Below, piece after piece: positions 10,879 through 21,074 of a stretch of DNA of 64,000 bases; the stretch's first letter is position 1, and each line of letters starts with the position of its first letter. The position numbers were made by a program, and so were the translations under genes. Under the pieces are notes generated by a model, which ran no database searches, was not told the DNA's origin, and saw only the letters and a list, made by a program, of their open reading frames with translations. The DNA comes from Roseateles sp. XES5 (lineage in GTDB: Bacteria > Pseudomonadota > Alphaproteobacteria > Rhizobiales > Rhizobiaceae): the NCBI RefSeq assembly GCF_020535545.1, contig NZ_CP084752.1, positions 1,719,501 through 1,783,500 on the forward strand, given 5' to 3'.

Positions 10879-11622
10879 ATGATCCTCTTTCCCGCCATCG
10901 ACCTGAAAGACGGCCAGTGCGTTCGCCTCAAGCTCGGCGACATGGACCAGGCCACCGTCTACAATCCCGATCCGGCCGCGCAGGCGAAAGCCTTCGAGGA
11001 CCAGGGTTTTGAATGGCTGCACGTCGTCGACCTCAACGGCGCCTTCGCAGGGGAAAGCGTCAATGGCGCCGCCGTCGACGCCATCCTCAAGGCGACGAAG
11101 AACCCGGTGCAGCTGGGCGGCGGCATTCGCACGCTGGATCATATCGAAAGCTGGCTGTCGCGCGGTCTCTCGCGCGTCATTCTCGGCACCGTCGCCGTGC
11201 GCGAGCCTGCCCTCGTCATCGAGGCCTGCAGAAAATTCCCCGGAAAGGTCGCCGTCGGCATCGATGCCAAGGGCGGCAAGGTCGCCGTCGAGGGCTGGGC
11301 GGAAGCCTCCGAACTCGGGGTGATCGAGCTTGCGAAGAAATTCGAGGGCGCGGGCGTCGCCGCGATCATCTATACCGACATCGACCGCGACGGCATCCTG
11401 GCGGGCATCAACTGGGCCTCGACGCTGGAACTGGCCGACGCCGTCTCCATCCCCGTCATCGCCTCCGGCGGCCTTGCCTCGATGGACGATATCCGACGCC
11501 TCGTCGCTCCTGACGCCCGCAAGCTGGAGGGCGCGATTTCCGGCCGGGCGCTCTATGACGGGCGCATCGACCCCGCGGAAGCGCTGGCCGCGATCCGCGA
11601 CGCGAAAGGACGTGCAGCATGA
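10879..11622 (+). CDS. hisA: Phosphoribosylformimino-5-aminoimidazole carboxamide ribotide isomerase
   Basis: A 247-residue (beta-alpha)8 barrel enzyme for the fourth histidine step (ProFAR isomerisation). The two half-barrel Asp motifs are present: [13 protein letters not shown] at the N-terminus and IYTDIDRDG in the second half. The phosphate-binding glycines (LGGGIRT, ASGGLAS) are intact. Its last bases form ATGA with the hisF start, so the two are translationally coupled. Confidence 0.96.
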   Translation: MILFPAIDLKDGQCVRLKLGDMDQATVYNPDPAAQAKAFEDQGFEWLHVVDLNGAFAGESVNGAAVDAILKATKNPVQLGGGIRTLDHIESWLSRGLSRVILGTVAVREPALVIEACRKFPGKVAVGIDAKGGKVAVEGWAEASELGVIELAKKFEGAGVAAIIYTDIDRDGILAGINWASTLELADAVSIPVIASGGLASMDDIRRLVAPDARKLEGAISGRALYDGRIDPAEALAAIRDAKGRAA

Positions 11623-12395
11623 CCCTCAAGGCCCGCATCATTCCCTGCCTGGACGTGACCGGTGGTCGCGTCGTCAAGGGCGTCAACTTCGTCAATCTGG
11701 TCGATGCCGGCGATCCCGTCGAATCGGCCAAGGCCTACGATGCGGCCGGTGCCGACGAACTCTGCTTCCTCGACATCACCGCCTCCTCCGACAATCGCGA
11801 CACGATCTTCGACGTCGTGGCGCGCACGGCCGACCATTGCTTCATGCCGCTCACCGTCGGTGGCGGCGTGCGCGCGGTCGCCGATATCCGCAAGCTGCTG
11901 CTGGCCGGCGCGGACAAGGTGTCGATCAATTCGGCCGCCGTCTCCAACCCGGACTTCGTTGCCGAGGCCGCCGACAAGTTCGGCAACCAGTGCATCGTCG
12001 TCTCCATCGATTCCAAGAAGGTCTCCGCCGAAGGCGAGGAAGACCGCTGGGAGATCTTCACCCATGGCGGCCGCAAGGCGACCGGCATCGACGCCGTCGC
12101 CTTTGCCGAGAAGATGGTTGAGCGCGGCGCGGGCGAACTGCTGCTCACCTCCATGGACCGGGACGGCCAGAAGGGCGGCTACGACATCGCCCTGACCCGC
12201 ACGATCGCGGACCGCGTCAGCGTCCCCGTCATCGCCTCCGGCGGCGTCGGCACTCTCGACCACCTTGTCGAAGGCGTGCGCGACGGCCATGCGACGGCGG
12301 TTCTGGCCGCCTCGATCTTCCACTTCGGCACCTATACCGTGGGCGAGGCCAAGCGCTACATGGCCGATCATGGCATCGCCATGCGGCTCGACTGA
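11619..12395 (+). CDS. hisF: Imidazole glycerol phosphate synthase, cyclase subunit HisF
   Basis: A 258-residue barrel that joins ammonia from HisH to PRFAR, giving imidazole glycerol phosphate and AICAR. The catalytic Asp in [13 protein letters not shown] (about residue 11) and Asp in VVSIDSKK (about 130) are both present, as are the phosphate loops VGGGVR and SGGVG. It overlaps hisA by 4 bases, and hisE follows after 9 bases. Confidence 0.97.
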   Translation: MTLKARIIPCLDVTGGRVVKGVNFVNLVDAGDPVESAKAYDAAGADELCFLDITASSDNRDTIFDVVARTADHCFMPLTVGGGVRAVADIRKLLLAGADKVSINSAAVSNPDFVAEAADKFGNQCIVVSIDSKKVSAEGEEDRWEIFTHGGRKATGIDAVAFAEKMVERGAGELLLTSMDRDGQKGGYDIALTRTIADRVSVPVIASGGVGTLDHLVEGVRDGHATAVLAASIFHFGTYTVGEAKRYMADHGIAMRLD

Positions 12396-12404
12396 GGAAT
12401 ACCC

Positions 12405-12725
12405 ATGAGCACCTTCACCCTCGCCGATCTGGAAGCCATCGTCGCGGCCCGCGCCGCGGCCGATGCATCGGAAAGCTGGACGGCCAAGCTGGTTGCGGCC
12501 GGACAGCAGAAAGCAGCGAAAAAGCTCGGAGAAGAGGCCGTCGAGACCGTTATCGCGGCCATCGAGGGCAAAAAGGCCGAATTGACGAGCGAAACGGCCG
12601 ATTTGCTCTATCATCTCATGGTCGTATTGAAAATCGGCGGCGTCCCGTTACAAGATGTCATGGGGGAGCTGGAACGGCGCACAGGCCAGTCCGGCCTTGC
12701 GGAAAAGGCCAGCCGGAAGAGTTGA
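12405..12725 (+). CDS. hisE: Phosphoribosyl-ATP pyrophosphatase
   Basis: 106 residues, the all-alpha MazG-like pyrophosphohydrolase that performs the second histidine step. The metal-binding helix [14 protein letters not shown] and [13 protein letters not shown] carry the acidic residues expected. It is a stand-alone HisE, not fused to HisI as in enterobacteria; hisI is not in this window. The stop shares bases with the coaA start (TGATG). Confidence 0.95.
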   Translation: MSTFTLADLEAIVAARAAADASESWTAKLVAAGQQKAAKKLGEEAVETVIAAIEGKKAELTSETADLLYHLMVVLKIGGVPLQDVMGELERRTGQSGLAEKASRKS

Positions 12726-13720
12726 TGATTCAGGCAGCGCGTGACAAGGACCAGGCGGATATTCCGGACGACTTCGGTAACCGCGATTATTCGCCCTACC
12801 GCTTCTTCACCGCCGACGAATGGGCCCATTTCCGGGCCGACACGCCGCTGACGCTGGCGGGCGACGAGGTCCAGCGCCTGCGTTCGCTCAACGACCCCAT
12901 CGATCTCGACGAGGTCCGGCGCATCTATCTCTCGCTCTCGCGCCTGCTTTCGGCCCATGTCGAATCCTCGCAGATGCTCTTCGAGCAGCGAAAGCAGTTC
13001 CTCAGCCTTTCCGACGAGGCCAAGACGCCCTTCGTCATCGGCATTGCCGGATCCGTCGCGGTCGGCAAATCGACCACCGCGCGCATCCTGATGGAACTCC
13101 TGTCGCGCTGGCCGTCCAGCCCCAAGGTCGATCTGGTGACGACCGATGGCTTCCTCTATCCCAATGCCGTGCTCCAGCGTGAAGACATGATGGACCGCAA
13201 GGGTTTTCCGGAGAGCTACGACATCGGCGCGCTCCTGCGCTTCCTCTCGGCCATCAAGGCCGGCAAGAAGGACGTCAAGGCGCCGATGTATTCGCATCTG
13301 ACCTATGACGTGCTGCCGAATGCCTCCCGCACCATCGACCGGCCGGACATCCTCATCTTCGAGGGCATCAACGTGCTGCAGTCACGCAACCTGCCGGCGG
13401 ACGGCAAGATCGTGCCGATGGTCTCGGATTTCTTCGATTTCTCGATCTATATCGACGCGGAAGAGGCACTGATCCACAACTGGTATGTCGAGCGCTTCAT
13501 GCGCCTGCGCGAAACGGCCTTCAAGAACCCGGATTCCTACTTCCATCGCTATGCGACGATCAGCGAAACCGCGGCCCTCGCCATCGCCGAGGGGCTCTGG
13601 CACAACATCAACCTGAAGAACCTGCACCAGAACATCCTGCCGACGCGCCCGCGCGCCGACCTGATCCTGCAGAAGGGCAAGAAACACCTCATCGAAACGG
13701 TGGCGCTGCGCAAATTGTAA
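12725..13720 (+). CDS. coaA: Pantothenate kinase, type I
   Basis: Phosphorylates pantothenate, the first committed step to coenzyme A. 331 residues. P-loop [12 protein letters not shown] is near residues 106-117, and [14 protein letters not shown] and FEGINVLQ are type I signatures. The start ATG 12725 overlaps the hisE stop (TGATG), so it is translated as part of the his operon; this his-coaA link is usual in rhizobia. A 14-base palindrome, GTAAGCCGGCTTAC (13717-13730), spans its stop and the stop of the convergent alkB-like gene. Confidence 0.96.
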   Translation: MIQAARDKDQADIPDDFGNRDYSPYRFFTADEWAHFRADTPLTLAGDEVQRLRSLNDPIDLDEVRRIYLSLSRLLSAHVESSQMLFEQRKQFLSLSDEAKTPFVIGIAGSVAVGKSTTARILMELLSRWPSSPKVDLVTTDGFLYPNAVLQREDMMDRKGFPESYDIGALLRFLSAIKAGKKDVKAPMYSHLTYDVLPNASRTIDRPDILIFEGINVLQSRNLPADGKIVPMVSDFFDFSIYIDAEEALIHNWYVERFMRLRETAFKNPDSYFHRYATISETAALAIAEGLWHNINLKNLHQNILPTRPRADLILQKGKKHLIETVALRKL

Positions 13721-13726
13721 GCCGGC

Positions 13727-14269
13727 TTACGGGTTAACCCGCCGGAGCGTCAGATTGATGCGCCCCGTCTTCTTCAGAAGCGTCGAGGTATCCGGATAGA
13801 TCCGGTCGACGCCGTGGAAGATCAGCCGGCTTTCTCCGCCAAAGACGAAGACATCGCCGCTCGACAGGCGGAACGACCGGGTCGGATCGCTCCGCAAGAC
13901 ACCGCCGACGCGGAACAGGCACTGATCGCCAAGGGATACCGAGACGACCGGAGCGCCGAATTCATTTTCGTCGCGGTCCTGATGCAGCCCCATCTTCGCG
14001 TCAGGATCGTAGAAATTGACGAGGCACGCTTCGGGCGGCTTGTCATAGCCGGAGACCGCGTCCCACAGCGCCAGCAGCGCATCGGGAATGGCTGGCCAGG
14101 CACGGCCGGTTTCAGGATGCGTCGACTGATAGCGGTAGCCGCGCTCCTTGTCCGTCACCCAGCCGAGCGATCCGCAATTGGTCATGCGGACCGACATGGG
14201 CTTTCCCGTCTTCGGCATGCGCGGCACGAAGAGCGGCGCCTCCGTCACCACCTGGCGGATGGCAGCCAC
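13727..14269 (-). CDS. alkB: AlkB-like 2-oxoglutarate/Fe(II) dioxygenase with an in-frame amber codon near its 5' end
   Basis: AlkB enzymes oxidatively remove alkyl groups from damaged bases. The core is intact: iron ligands in LHQDRDENE and FHGVDR, Arg residues in RINLTLRR, and the substrate loop TNCGSLGWVTD. The conserved frame extends upstream to 14335 (RGLAPGLRYLPDHFDRAAQE, clearly homologous) but is closed by TAG at 14336-14338. An ATG at 14350, overlapping the stop of the LysM gene as TGATG, would give MATA then stop. The only later in-frame start is GTG 14269, giving 180 residues without about 22 conserved ones. The gene is therefore probably a fresh nonsense mutant, or the base is a sequence error. 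Confidence 0.75.
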   Translation of the reverse strand: MAAIRQVVTEAPLFVPRMPKTGKPMSVRMTNCGSLGWVTDKERGYRYQSTHPETGRAWPAIPDALLALWDAVSGYDKPPEACLVNFYDPDAKMGLHQDRDENEFGAPVVSVSLGDQCLFRVGGVLRSDPTRSFRLSSGDVFVFGGESRLIFHGVDRIYPDTSTLLKKTGRINLTLRRVNP

Positions 14270-14349
14270 AAGCGCTTCCTGCGCCGCGCGGTCGAAATGA
14301 TCGGGGAGGTAGCGCAGCCCCGGGGCGAGGCCGCGCTAGGCGGTCGCCA

Positions 14350-14865
14350 TCAGGCTTCCGAGAGGTCCGGGATGCGCAGGACCTGGCCGGGATAAATCTT
14401 GTCCGGGTGGGACAGCATCGGCCGGTTGGCGTCGAAGATCAGGGTGTGCTTGGCGCCCTTGCCCTTGCCGTAGTGGGATTCGGCGATCTTCCAGAGATTG
14501 TCGCCCTTCTTGACGGTGTAGAGTACGGGCTCGGTGGCGGGCGCAGAAGCCTTGATGAGATCCGCCATGTCGGCCTGCGTGAACTTGAGGCCCGAGTCCG
14601 GCGCCACGACCTTGAGATCGGCGGCTTCCACCTTGGAGATGCCGAGCGTGTTGCCGACGGCGATAACCGCCTTTTCAAAGGCCGTCTGGTCAGCCACGAC
14701 ACCCTTCAGCACGCACTTGTCACCTTCGACGGACACCGCGACATTCTGCGTGCCGAGATCGAAGGAATCGAGCTCCTTCTTGACCGCTTCGGCCGCCGGC
14801 GCTTCCTCGTCGTCGCCGATGCCGAGCTTCTTGCCGGCGTTCTTGATAAAGCTGAAGAGACCCAT
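14350..14865 (-). CDS. BON and LysM domain protein, Kbp/YgaU-like
   Basis: 171 residues. A short amphipathic start (MGLFSFIKNAGKKLG) precedes a BON domain at about 26-85 and a LysM domain at about 119-167 (YTVKKGDNLWKIAESHYG and IYPGQVLRIP). The order BON then LysM matches E. coli Kbp (YgaU), a cytoplasmic potassium-binding protein; no signal peptide is seen, which fits. ATG 14865 follows GGGAGA at 8-base spacing. It is probably co-transcribed with the alkB-like gene, whose lost start codon overlaps this stop. Confidence 0.88.
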   Translation of the reverse strand: MGLFSFIKNAGKKLGIGDDEEAPAAEAVKKELDSFDLGTQNVAVSVEGDKCVLKGVVADQTAFEKAVIAVGNTLGISKVEAADLKVVAPDSGLKFTQADMADLIKASAPATEPVLYTVKKGDNLWKIAESHYGKGKGAKHTLIFDANRPMLSHPDKIYPGQVLRIPDLSEA

Positions 14866-14971
14866 GGTCCAATCTCCCGTTCTTGGTCTTGTTTTGCGAA
14901 CTAAAGCAGAGCCTTCCTGCAAAGGAAAGGTTTCGTTTTCTTTCCATCCATAAACGGCCAAGTTGCGGCGA

Positions 14972-15406
14972 TCATTCGCCGTTCGGCTTGGCCCGCATGC
15001 GTTTCACGTCGGAGCGTCCGGACTTCGCCTTGAGCCGGCGTTCGATCGACCCCTTCGTCGGCTTGGTTTTCCGCCGTGGCGGCGGTGGCGGCTCGGCAGC
15101 CTTGAGAATCAGTTCCTTCAGCCGCTCGCGCGCGTCCTCGCGGTTGCGCTCCTGGCTGCGGAAGCGGTTGGCCTCGATCAGCAGCACGCCTTCCTTGGAG
15201 ACCTTGCGGCCGGCAAGCTTTTCCGCATTCGCCTTGATGCGCTCGCTGAGCGAGGGCGAATTGCGCAGGTCGAAGAAGAGCTGGACGGCCGTCGAGACCT
15301 TGTTGACGTTCTGCCCGCCCGGACCGCCGGCCAGCACGAACTGCTCCGTCAGCTCCCAGCCGGCAAGGGTGATCGTGGCATTGATATGAAGCGGGTCACT
15401 GGCCAT
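14972..15406 (-). CDS. arfB: Alternative ribosome-rescue factor ArfB (YaeJ/ICT1 type)
   Basis: A 144-residue release factor that frees ribosomes stalled on mRNAs lacking a stop codon by hydrolysing peptidyl-tRNA. The catalytic GGQ is at residues 30-32 in AGGPGGQNVNKV. The basic tail (SIERRLKAKSGRSDVKRMR) is the part that enters the empty mRNA channel. ATG 15406 follows AAGGAAC; a longer frame upstream is not conserved. It stands between the pckA terminator and the LysM gene, all on the minus strand. Confidence 0.93.
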   Translation of the reverse strand: MASDPLHINATITLAGWELTEQFVLAGGPGGQNVNKVSTAVQLFFDLRNSPSLSERIKANAEKLAGRKVSKEGVLLIEANRFRSQERNREDARERLKELILKAAEPPPPPRRKTKPTKGSIERRLKAKSGRSDVKRMRAKPNGE

Positions 15407-15470
15407 GGCTGTTCCTTTCCCGCCCGTTTTAGCGGCGAGACAGGCAAACGGGAAGCCGGCGCCGGAAACG

Positions 15471-15499
15471 AAAAACCCGGCCTTCGAGGGGCCGGGTTT
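15471..15499 (-). terminator. Intrinsic terminator of pckA
   Basis: On the minus strand AAACCCGGCC and GGCCGGGTTT form a perfect 10-bp stem with a 7-base loop, followed by a T-run (complement of 15471-15475). It starts 22 bases beyond the pckA stop. Its proximal arm overlaps a parS-like site. Confidence 0.9.
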
Positions 15500-15510
15500 C
15501 ACGTGAATCA
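15495..15510. other. parS-like site near pckA
   Basis: GGTTTCACGTGAATCA matches the ParB-binding consensus TGTTTCACGTGAAACA at 14 of 16 positions, with the central TTTCACGTGAA intact. It is about 41 kb from the proposed oriC, far from the other four sites in this window, and sits between the pckA stop and its terminator. Confidence 0.6.
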
Positions 15511-15521
15511 TTACCGAAATC

Positions 15522-17132
<1,611 letters not shown>

Positions 17133-17446
17133 GGTCCAGATTTCCTCCGTGGACGAAGAGCCAGGTGAAGTTTTGCGGAAACTAATCTGCGACTGTCACA
17201 AAAACAAGAGGGAAATGGAAATTAGGCAATGATATCAATTAATTAATCGATTTAAATAATTATCTTACTTTTTTAATCGGTTGAATAATCGATTTAAAAA
17301 CGACTCGAAAAGTGCAGTTGAAACGTCTCCCTTTATCTTCGCCACAATTTGTTCCACCTTTACCCCCAGAGAAGCGCTTCATTCATCCAGGACAGGAAGA
17401 CGATCCGAGGTCGGGAAAGGCGCCTATGAATATGGAGACCAGCAGG
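17133..17446. promoter_or_regulatory. Divergent pckA / chvI promoter region
   Basis: A 314-base region far richer in A+T than anything else in the first 56 kb, especially 17215-17300. It must hold the pckA promoter (minus) and the chvI promoter (plus). Three copies of TAATCGRTTRAA lie inside it (separate entry). Beyond these I see no terminator and no small gene with a ribosome-binding site. Confidence 0.6.
17244..17298 (+). repeat. Three TAATCG(A/G)TT(T/G)AA repeats, possible regulator site
   Basis: TAATCGATTTAAA occurs exactly at 17244-17256 and 17286-17298, 42 bases apart (four helical turns). An imperfect copy, TAATCGGTTGAA, is at 17274-17285, directly abutting the third. The spacing in phase and the position between pckA and chvI suggest a DNA-binding protein site, with ChvI itself or an AT-rich-binding repressor as candidates. 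The protein is not identified by the sequence. Confidence 0.5.
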
Positions 17447-18178
17447 ATGCAGACGATCGCACTCGTAGACGACGACCGGAATATCTTGACATCCGTGTCG
17501 ATCGCCCTGGAGGCGGAAGGCTACAAGGTCGAGACCTATACGGACGGCGCGTCCGCTCTCGACGGCCTTCTGGCCCGCCCGCCGCATCTTGCCATCTTCG
17601 ACATCAAGATGCCGCGCATGGACGGCATGGAGCTGTTGCGCCGCCTGCGCCAGAAGTCGGACATCCCGGTCATCTTCCTCACCTCCAAGGACGAGGAAAT
17701 CGACGAGTTGTTCGGCCTGAAGATGGGCGCCGACGACTTCATCACCAAGCCGTTCTCGCAGCGCCTGCTGGTGGAGCGTGTCAAGGCGATCCTGCGTCGG
17801 GCCTCGAGCCGCGAAGCCGCGGCCTCCGCCGGCACCGCCGGCGGTGCGGCAAAGGCCGGAGAGGTCGCCGCCCGCTCGCTGGAGCGCGGCCAGCTCGTCA
17901 TGGACCAGGAGCGCCACACCTGCACCTGGAAGGGCGAGCCGGTGACGCTGACCGTCACGGAATTCCTCATCCTGCATTCGCTCGCCCAGCGCCCCGGCGT
18001 GGTCAAGAGCCGCGATTCGCTGATGGACGCGGCCTATGACGAGCAGGTCTATGTCGACGACCGCACCATCGACAGCCACATCAAGCGGCTGCGCAAGAAG
18101 TTCAAGATGGTCGACACCGACTTCGACATGATCGAAACGCTCTACGGCGTCGGCTATCGCTTCCGCGAGAGCGCCTGA
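17447..18178 (+). CDS. chvI: Response regulator ChvI (OmpR family)
   Basis: 243 residues. Receiver domain 1-120 with acidic pocket VDDD (8-10), phospho-acceptor Asp52 in IFDIKMP, the Thr in FLTSKD and Lys in ITKPFS. An Ala-rich linker follows, then a winged-helix DNA-binding domain ([20 protein letters not shown] to YGVGYRF). With ChvG it responds to acid and envelope signals in rhizobia and controls exopolysaccharide, motility and virulence genes. I chose ATG 17447 because GGAG is 9 bases upstream and the conserved protein begins [13 protein letters not shown] 17426 is an in-frame alternative. Confidence 0.96.
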   Translation: MQTIALVDDDRNILTSVSIALEAEGYKVETYTDGASALDGLLARPPHLAIFDIKMPRMDGMELLRRLRQKSDIPVIFLTSKDEEIDELFGLKMGADDFITKPFSQRLLVERVKAILRRASSREAAASAGTAGGAAKAGEVAARSLERGQLVMDQERHTCTWKGEPVTLTVTEFLILHSLAQRPGVVKSRDSLMDAAYDEQVYVDDRTIDSHIKRLRKKFKMVDTDFDMIETLYGVGYRFRESA

Positions 18179-18263
18179 GGCGTAAATTCGCTTGCATCGA
18201 CCGCGGCAGCGATGGCATGCCGCGGTGGGCGGCGCGATGCCGCCGCATGAAGGATGTTGCCGC

Positions 18264-20054
18264 TTGTCGCAGACCGTGCCGGAAAAGGATGGAGACGACG
18301 CCGAGGGCCGGCCCGCGCCGCGCGCCGGACGCCGCTGGACCCATCCCTTCACCCTGGCGCGCCGCATCTTCGGCAACGCGGTCTTTTCCAGCCTTACGCG
18401 CCGTATCCTCTTCTTCAATCTCGTCGCGCTGGTCGTGCTTGTCGCGGGCATCCTTTATCTCAACCAGTTCCGCGAGGGCCTGATCGACGCGCGCGTCGAG
18501 AGCCTTCTGACCCAGGGCGAGATCATCGCCGGGGCGATTTCCGCCTCGGCCTCGGTGGACACCAACTCCATCACCATCGATCCCGAAAAGCTGCTGGAGC
18601 TTCAGGCCGGCCAGAGCATAACACCGCTGCCGGGCGACGAGGACCTGGAATTCCCGATCAATCCGGAACGCGTCGCGCCCGTCCTCAGGCGGCTGATCTC
18701 GCCGACGCGCACCCGCGCCCGCATCTACGACACCGACGCCAACCTGCTGCTCGATTCGCGCCACCTCTATACGCAGGGCCAGGTGCTGCGCTTCGACCTG
18801 CCCCCGGTGGAACCGGAAAGCACCAGCCTGATCGAGCGCATGAATGTCTGGTTCAACCGCATCCTGCAGCCGAGCAACCTGCCGCAATACAAGGAAGCGC
18901 CCGGCGGCGACGGCTCGATCTATCCGGAAGTAATGAATGCGCTGACGGGCGTGCGCGGCGCCGTCGTGCGCGTCAACGACAAGGGGGAACTGATCGTCTC
19001 GGTCGCCGTGCCCGTACAGCGCTTTCGCGCGGTGCTCGGCGTGCTGCTCTTGTCGACGCAGGCGGGCGACATCGACAAGATCGTGCATGCCGAACGCCTT
19101 GCCATCATGCGCGTCGCCGGCGTCGCCGGCCTCGTCAACATCGCGCTATCGCTGCTTCTGTCCTCGACCATCGCCAATCCGCTGCGCCGGCTCTCGGCCG
19201 CGGCGATCCGCGTGCGGCGCGGGGCCAAGGAACGCGAGGAAATTCCCGACTTCTCCGTCCGCCAGGACGAGATCGGCAACCTTTCCATCGCGCTGCGCCA
19301 GATGACGACGGCGCTCTACGACCGCATCGACGCGATCGAGAGTTTTGCCGCCGATGTCAGCCATGAACTGAAGAACCCGCTGACCTCGCTCCGCAGCGCC
19401 GTGGAGACGCTTCCGCTCGCCCGCACGGACGATTCCAAGAAGCGGCTGCTGGACATCATCCAGCACGACGTCCGCCGCCTCGATCGCCTGATCAGCGACA
19501 TCTCCGACGCCTCGCGCCTCGATGCGGAACTCGCCCGCAGCGACGCACGCACCGTCGACCTCGAAAAGCTCCTCGGCGACCTCATCGACATTTCCCGCCA
19601 GGTCAATACGCGCAAGAAGCCCGTTATCCTCGACTTCGTCGTCGACCGGAAGGACAATCCGAAGACGAAATTCGAGATTTCCGGCTACGAGCTGCGCATC
19701 GGCCAGATCGTCACCAACCTCATCGAGAATGCCCGCTCCTTCGTGCCGGATCCCGGCGGGCGCATCGTCGTGCGCCTGTCGCGCGGCCGCAACGACCGTT
19801 GCATCATCCAGGTCGAGGACAACGGCCCCGGCATCCAGGCCGAAGACATCGACCGCATCTTCGAGCGCTTCTACACCGACCGTCCGGCCAGCGAAGACTT
19901 CGGCCAGAATTCCGGCCTCGGCCTGTCGATCTCCCGCCAGATCGCCGAAGCCCATGGCGGCACGCTGAAGGCGGACAACATCGTCGACAAGACGACCGGC
20001 ACCCTCGCCGGCGCCCGCTTCACCCTCGCCCTGCCCGCAGGTCCGCAAAAATGA
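18264..20054 (+). CDS. chvG: Sensor histidine kinase ChvG (ExoS)
   Basis: About 596 residues. A TM helix (ILFFNLVALVVLVAGILYL), a periplasmic sensor region of ~220 residues, a second TM (VAGVAGLVNIALSLLLSS), HAMP, then a HisKA domain with the phospho-accepting His in DVSHELKNPLTSL (about residue 367) and a complete ATPase domain (NLIENARSF, DNGPGI, SGLGLSI). The start is uncertain: TTG 18264 follows AAGGATG at about 10 bases and gives MSQTVPEKDG; ATG 18237 would add 9 residues. The stop overlaps the hprK start (ATGA). In rhizobia the periplasmic protein ExoR restrains this kinase; exoR is not in this window. Confidence 0.95.
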   Translation: MSQTVPEKDGDDAEGRPAPRAGRRWTHPFTLARRIFGNAVFSSLTRRILFFNLVALVVLVAGILYLNQFREGLIDARVESLLTQGEIIAGAISASASVDTNSITIDPEKLLELQAGQSITPLPGDEDLEFPINPERVAPVLRRLISPTRTRARIYDTDANLLLDSRHLYTQGQVLRFDLPPVEPESTSLIERMNVWFNRILQPSNLPQYKEAPGGDGSIYPEVMNALTGVRGAVVRVNDKGELIVSVAVPVQRFRAVLGVLLLSTQAGDIDKIVHAERLAIMRVAGVAGLVNIALSLLLSSTIANPLRRLSAAAIRVRRGAKEREEIPDFSVRQDEIGNLSIALRQMTTALYDRIDAIESFAADVSHELKNPLTSLRSAVETLPLARTDDSKKRLLDIIQHDVRRLDRLISDISDASRLDAELARSDARTVDLEKLLGDLIDISRQVNTRKKPVILDFVVDRKDNPKTKFEISGYELRIGQIVTNLIENARSFVPDPGGRIVVRLSRGRNDRCIIQVEDNGPGIQAEDIDRIFERFYTDRPASEDFGQNSGLGLSISRQIAEAHGGTLKADNIVDKTTGTLAGARFTLALPAGPQK

Positions 20055-20506
20055 CCGCCGCCCCCAACGTGCACGGGACGGCAATCGTGATCGGCACGAC
20101 GGGGCTCCTGTTCCTCGGCCCCTCCGGCGTCGGCAAGAGCGCCATCGCCCTCCACTGCATCGGGGAAGCCCGCAGCCGCGGACTGTTCGCGGCCCTCGTC
20201 AGCGACGACCAGGTCCTCGTCAGCGATGCGGGCGGCCGCCTCGTCGCGCGCGCGCCGGCCAGCATCGCCGGGCTGGCGGAGGTGCGCGGCGCCGGCATCG
20301 TCAGCGTCGAGACCATCGAGGCGGCGGTGCTGCAACGGGCGATCCGCCCCGTCGAGCCGCCCTTTGCCGAGCGGCTTGCGCCCGAAGGCGAAACCGTCGA
20401 AATCCTGCCCGGCCACCCGCTGCCGCTGACCCGGCTGCCGCTCTTTGCCGGTTGCACCGCCTTCTCCACTTTGGTCGCAATCCACCCGGAAATCCTCGCC
20501 GCGTGA
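20051..20506 (+). CDS. hprK: Short HPr kinase/phosphorylase
   Basis: 151 residues, equal to only the C-terminal kinase domain of the ~310-residue Firmicutes enzyme; alphaproteobacteria are known to use this short form. The P-loop GPSGVGKS is at residues 23-30, and SDDQV and EVRGAGIV are conserved family motifs. It should phosphorylate or dephosphorylate a Ser of the HPr encoded at 21075. It overlaps chvG by 4 bases, tying PTS signalling to the ChvGI operon. Confidence 0.9.
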   Translation: MTAAPNVHGTAIVIGTTGLLFLGPSGVGKSAIALHCIGEARSRGLFAALVSDDQVLVSDAGGRLVARAPASIAGLAEVRGAGIVSVETIEAAVLQRAIRPVEPPFAERLAPEGETVEILPGHPLPLTRLPLFAGCTAFSTLVAIHPEILAA

Positions 20507-20510
20507 GCGC

Positions 20511-20545
20511 AATAGCCCCCGCAAAAAGCGAAATCGGCTATTTTT
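20511..20545 (+). terminator. Possible terminator after hprK
   Basis: AATAGCC (20511-20517) pairs with GGCTATT (20536-20542) around an 18-base loop, followed by further T residues to 20545. The stem is short, so some read-through into the PTS genes is likely. Confidence 0.45.
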
Positions 20546-20657
20546 GGCTTGCACTTGGGCTTTTCATTGACATGATGGCCACCCCAACGGTGGACGGAAT
20601 TGTTGCATTGCGATATTCGGCCGTCCGTTTTGAGTTGGGAAACTGGAGCGACTGCTG

Positions 20658-21059
20658 ATGATCGGACTGGTGCTTGTCACCCATGGCAAGCTGGCGGAGG
20701 AATTCCGGCACGCCCTCGAACATGTCGTCGGTCCACAAAAGGCCATCGAGACCGTCTGCATCGGTCCCGAGGACGACATGGACCAGCGGCGCCAGGATAT
20801 CCTGGAAGCGGTGATGAAAGCCGATCAGGGCCATGGCGTCATCATCCTCACCGACATGTTCGGCGGAACGCCGTCGAACCTCGCCATCTCCGTCATGACC
20901 GGCAACGGCATCGAGGTGATCGCCGGCGTCAACCTGCCCATGCTGATCAAGCTCGCGGGCGTCCGCGGCGAGAACAACATGGAAAAGGCGCTGATCGACG
21001 CCTCCGAGGCGGGCCGCAAATATATCAACGTGGCAAGCCGCGTCCTCAGCGGCAAGTAA
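20658..21059 (+). CDS. PTS EIIA component, mannose family
   Basis: 133 residues, the EIIA-Man fold. It starts MIGLVLVTHG, with the phosphorylated His at position 9, and TDMFGGTPSNLA is the family signature. No EIIB, EIIC or EIID gene is near, so this is a regulatory rather than a transport PTS part; in alphaproteobacteria it ends the EI-Ntr/HPr phosphate chain. HPr follows after 15 bases. The 151 bases upstream contain TTGACA at 20567, but I see no convincing -10. Confidence 0.93.
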   Translation: MIGLVLVTHGKLAEEFRHALEHVVGPQKAIETVCIGPEDDMDQRRQDILEAVMKADQGHGVIILTDMFGGTPSNLAISVMTGNGIEVIAGVNLPMLIKLAGVRGENNMEKALIDASEAGRKYINVASRVLSGK

Positions 21060-21074
21060 GGTTCCCTGCCGCCC

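Noticed and set aside
13717..13740. Adjacent palindromes GTAAGCCGGCTTAC and GGGTTAACCC at the coaA/alkB stops
   Set aside because: They are made by the two convergent stop codons and have no loop or T-tract; no function can be supported.
20567..20600. TTGACA at 20567 as the promoter of the EIIA gene
   Set aside because: No acceptable -10 at 16-18 bases, so I did not annotate it.
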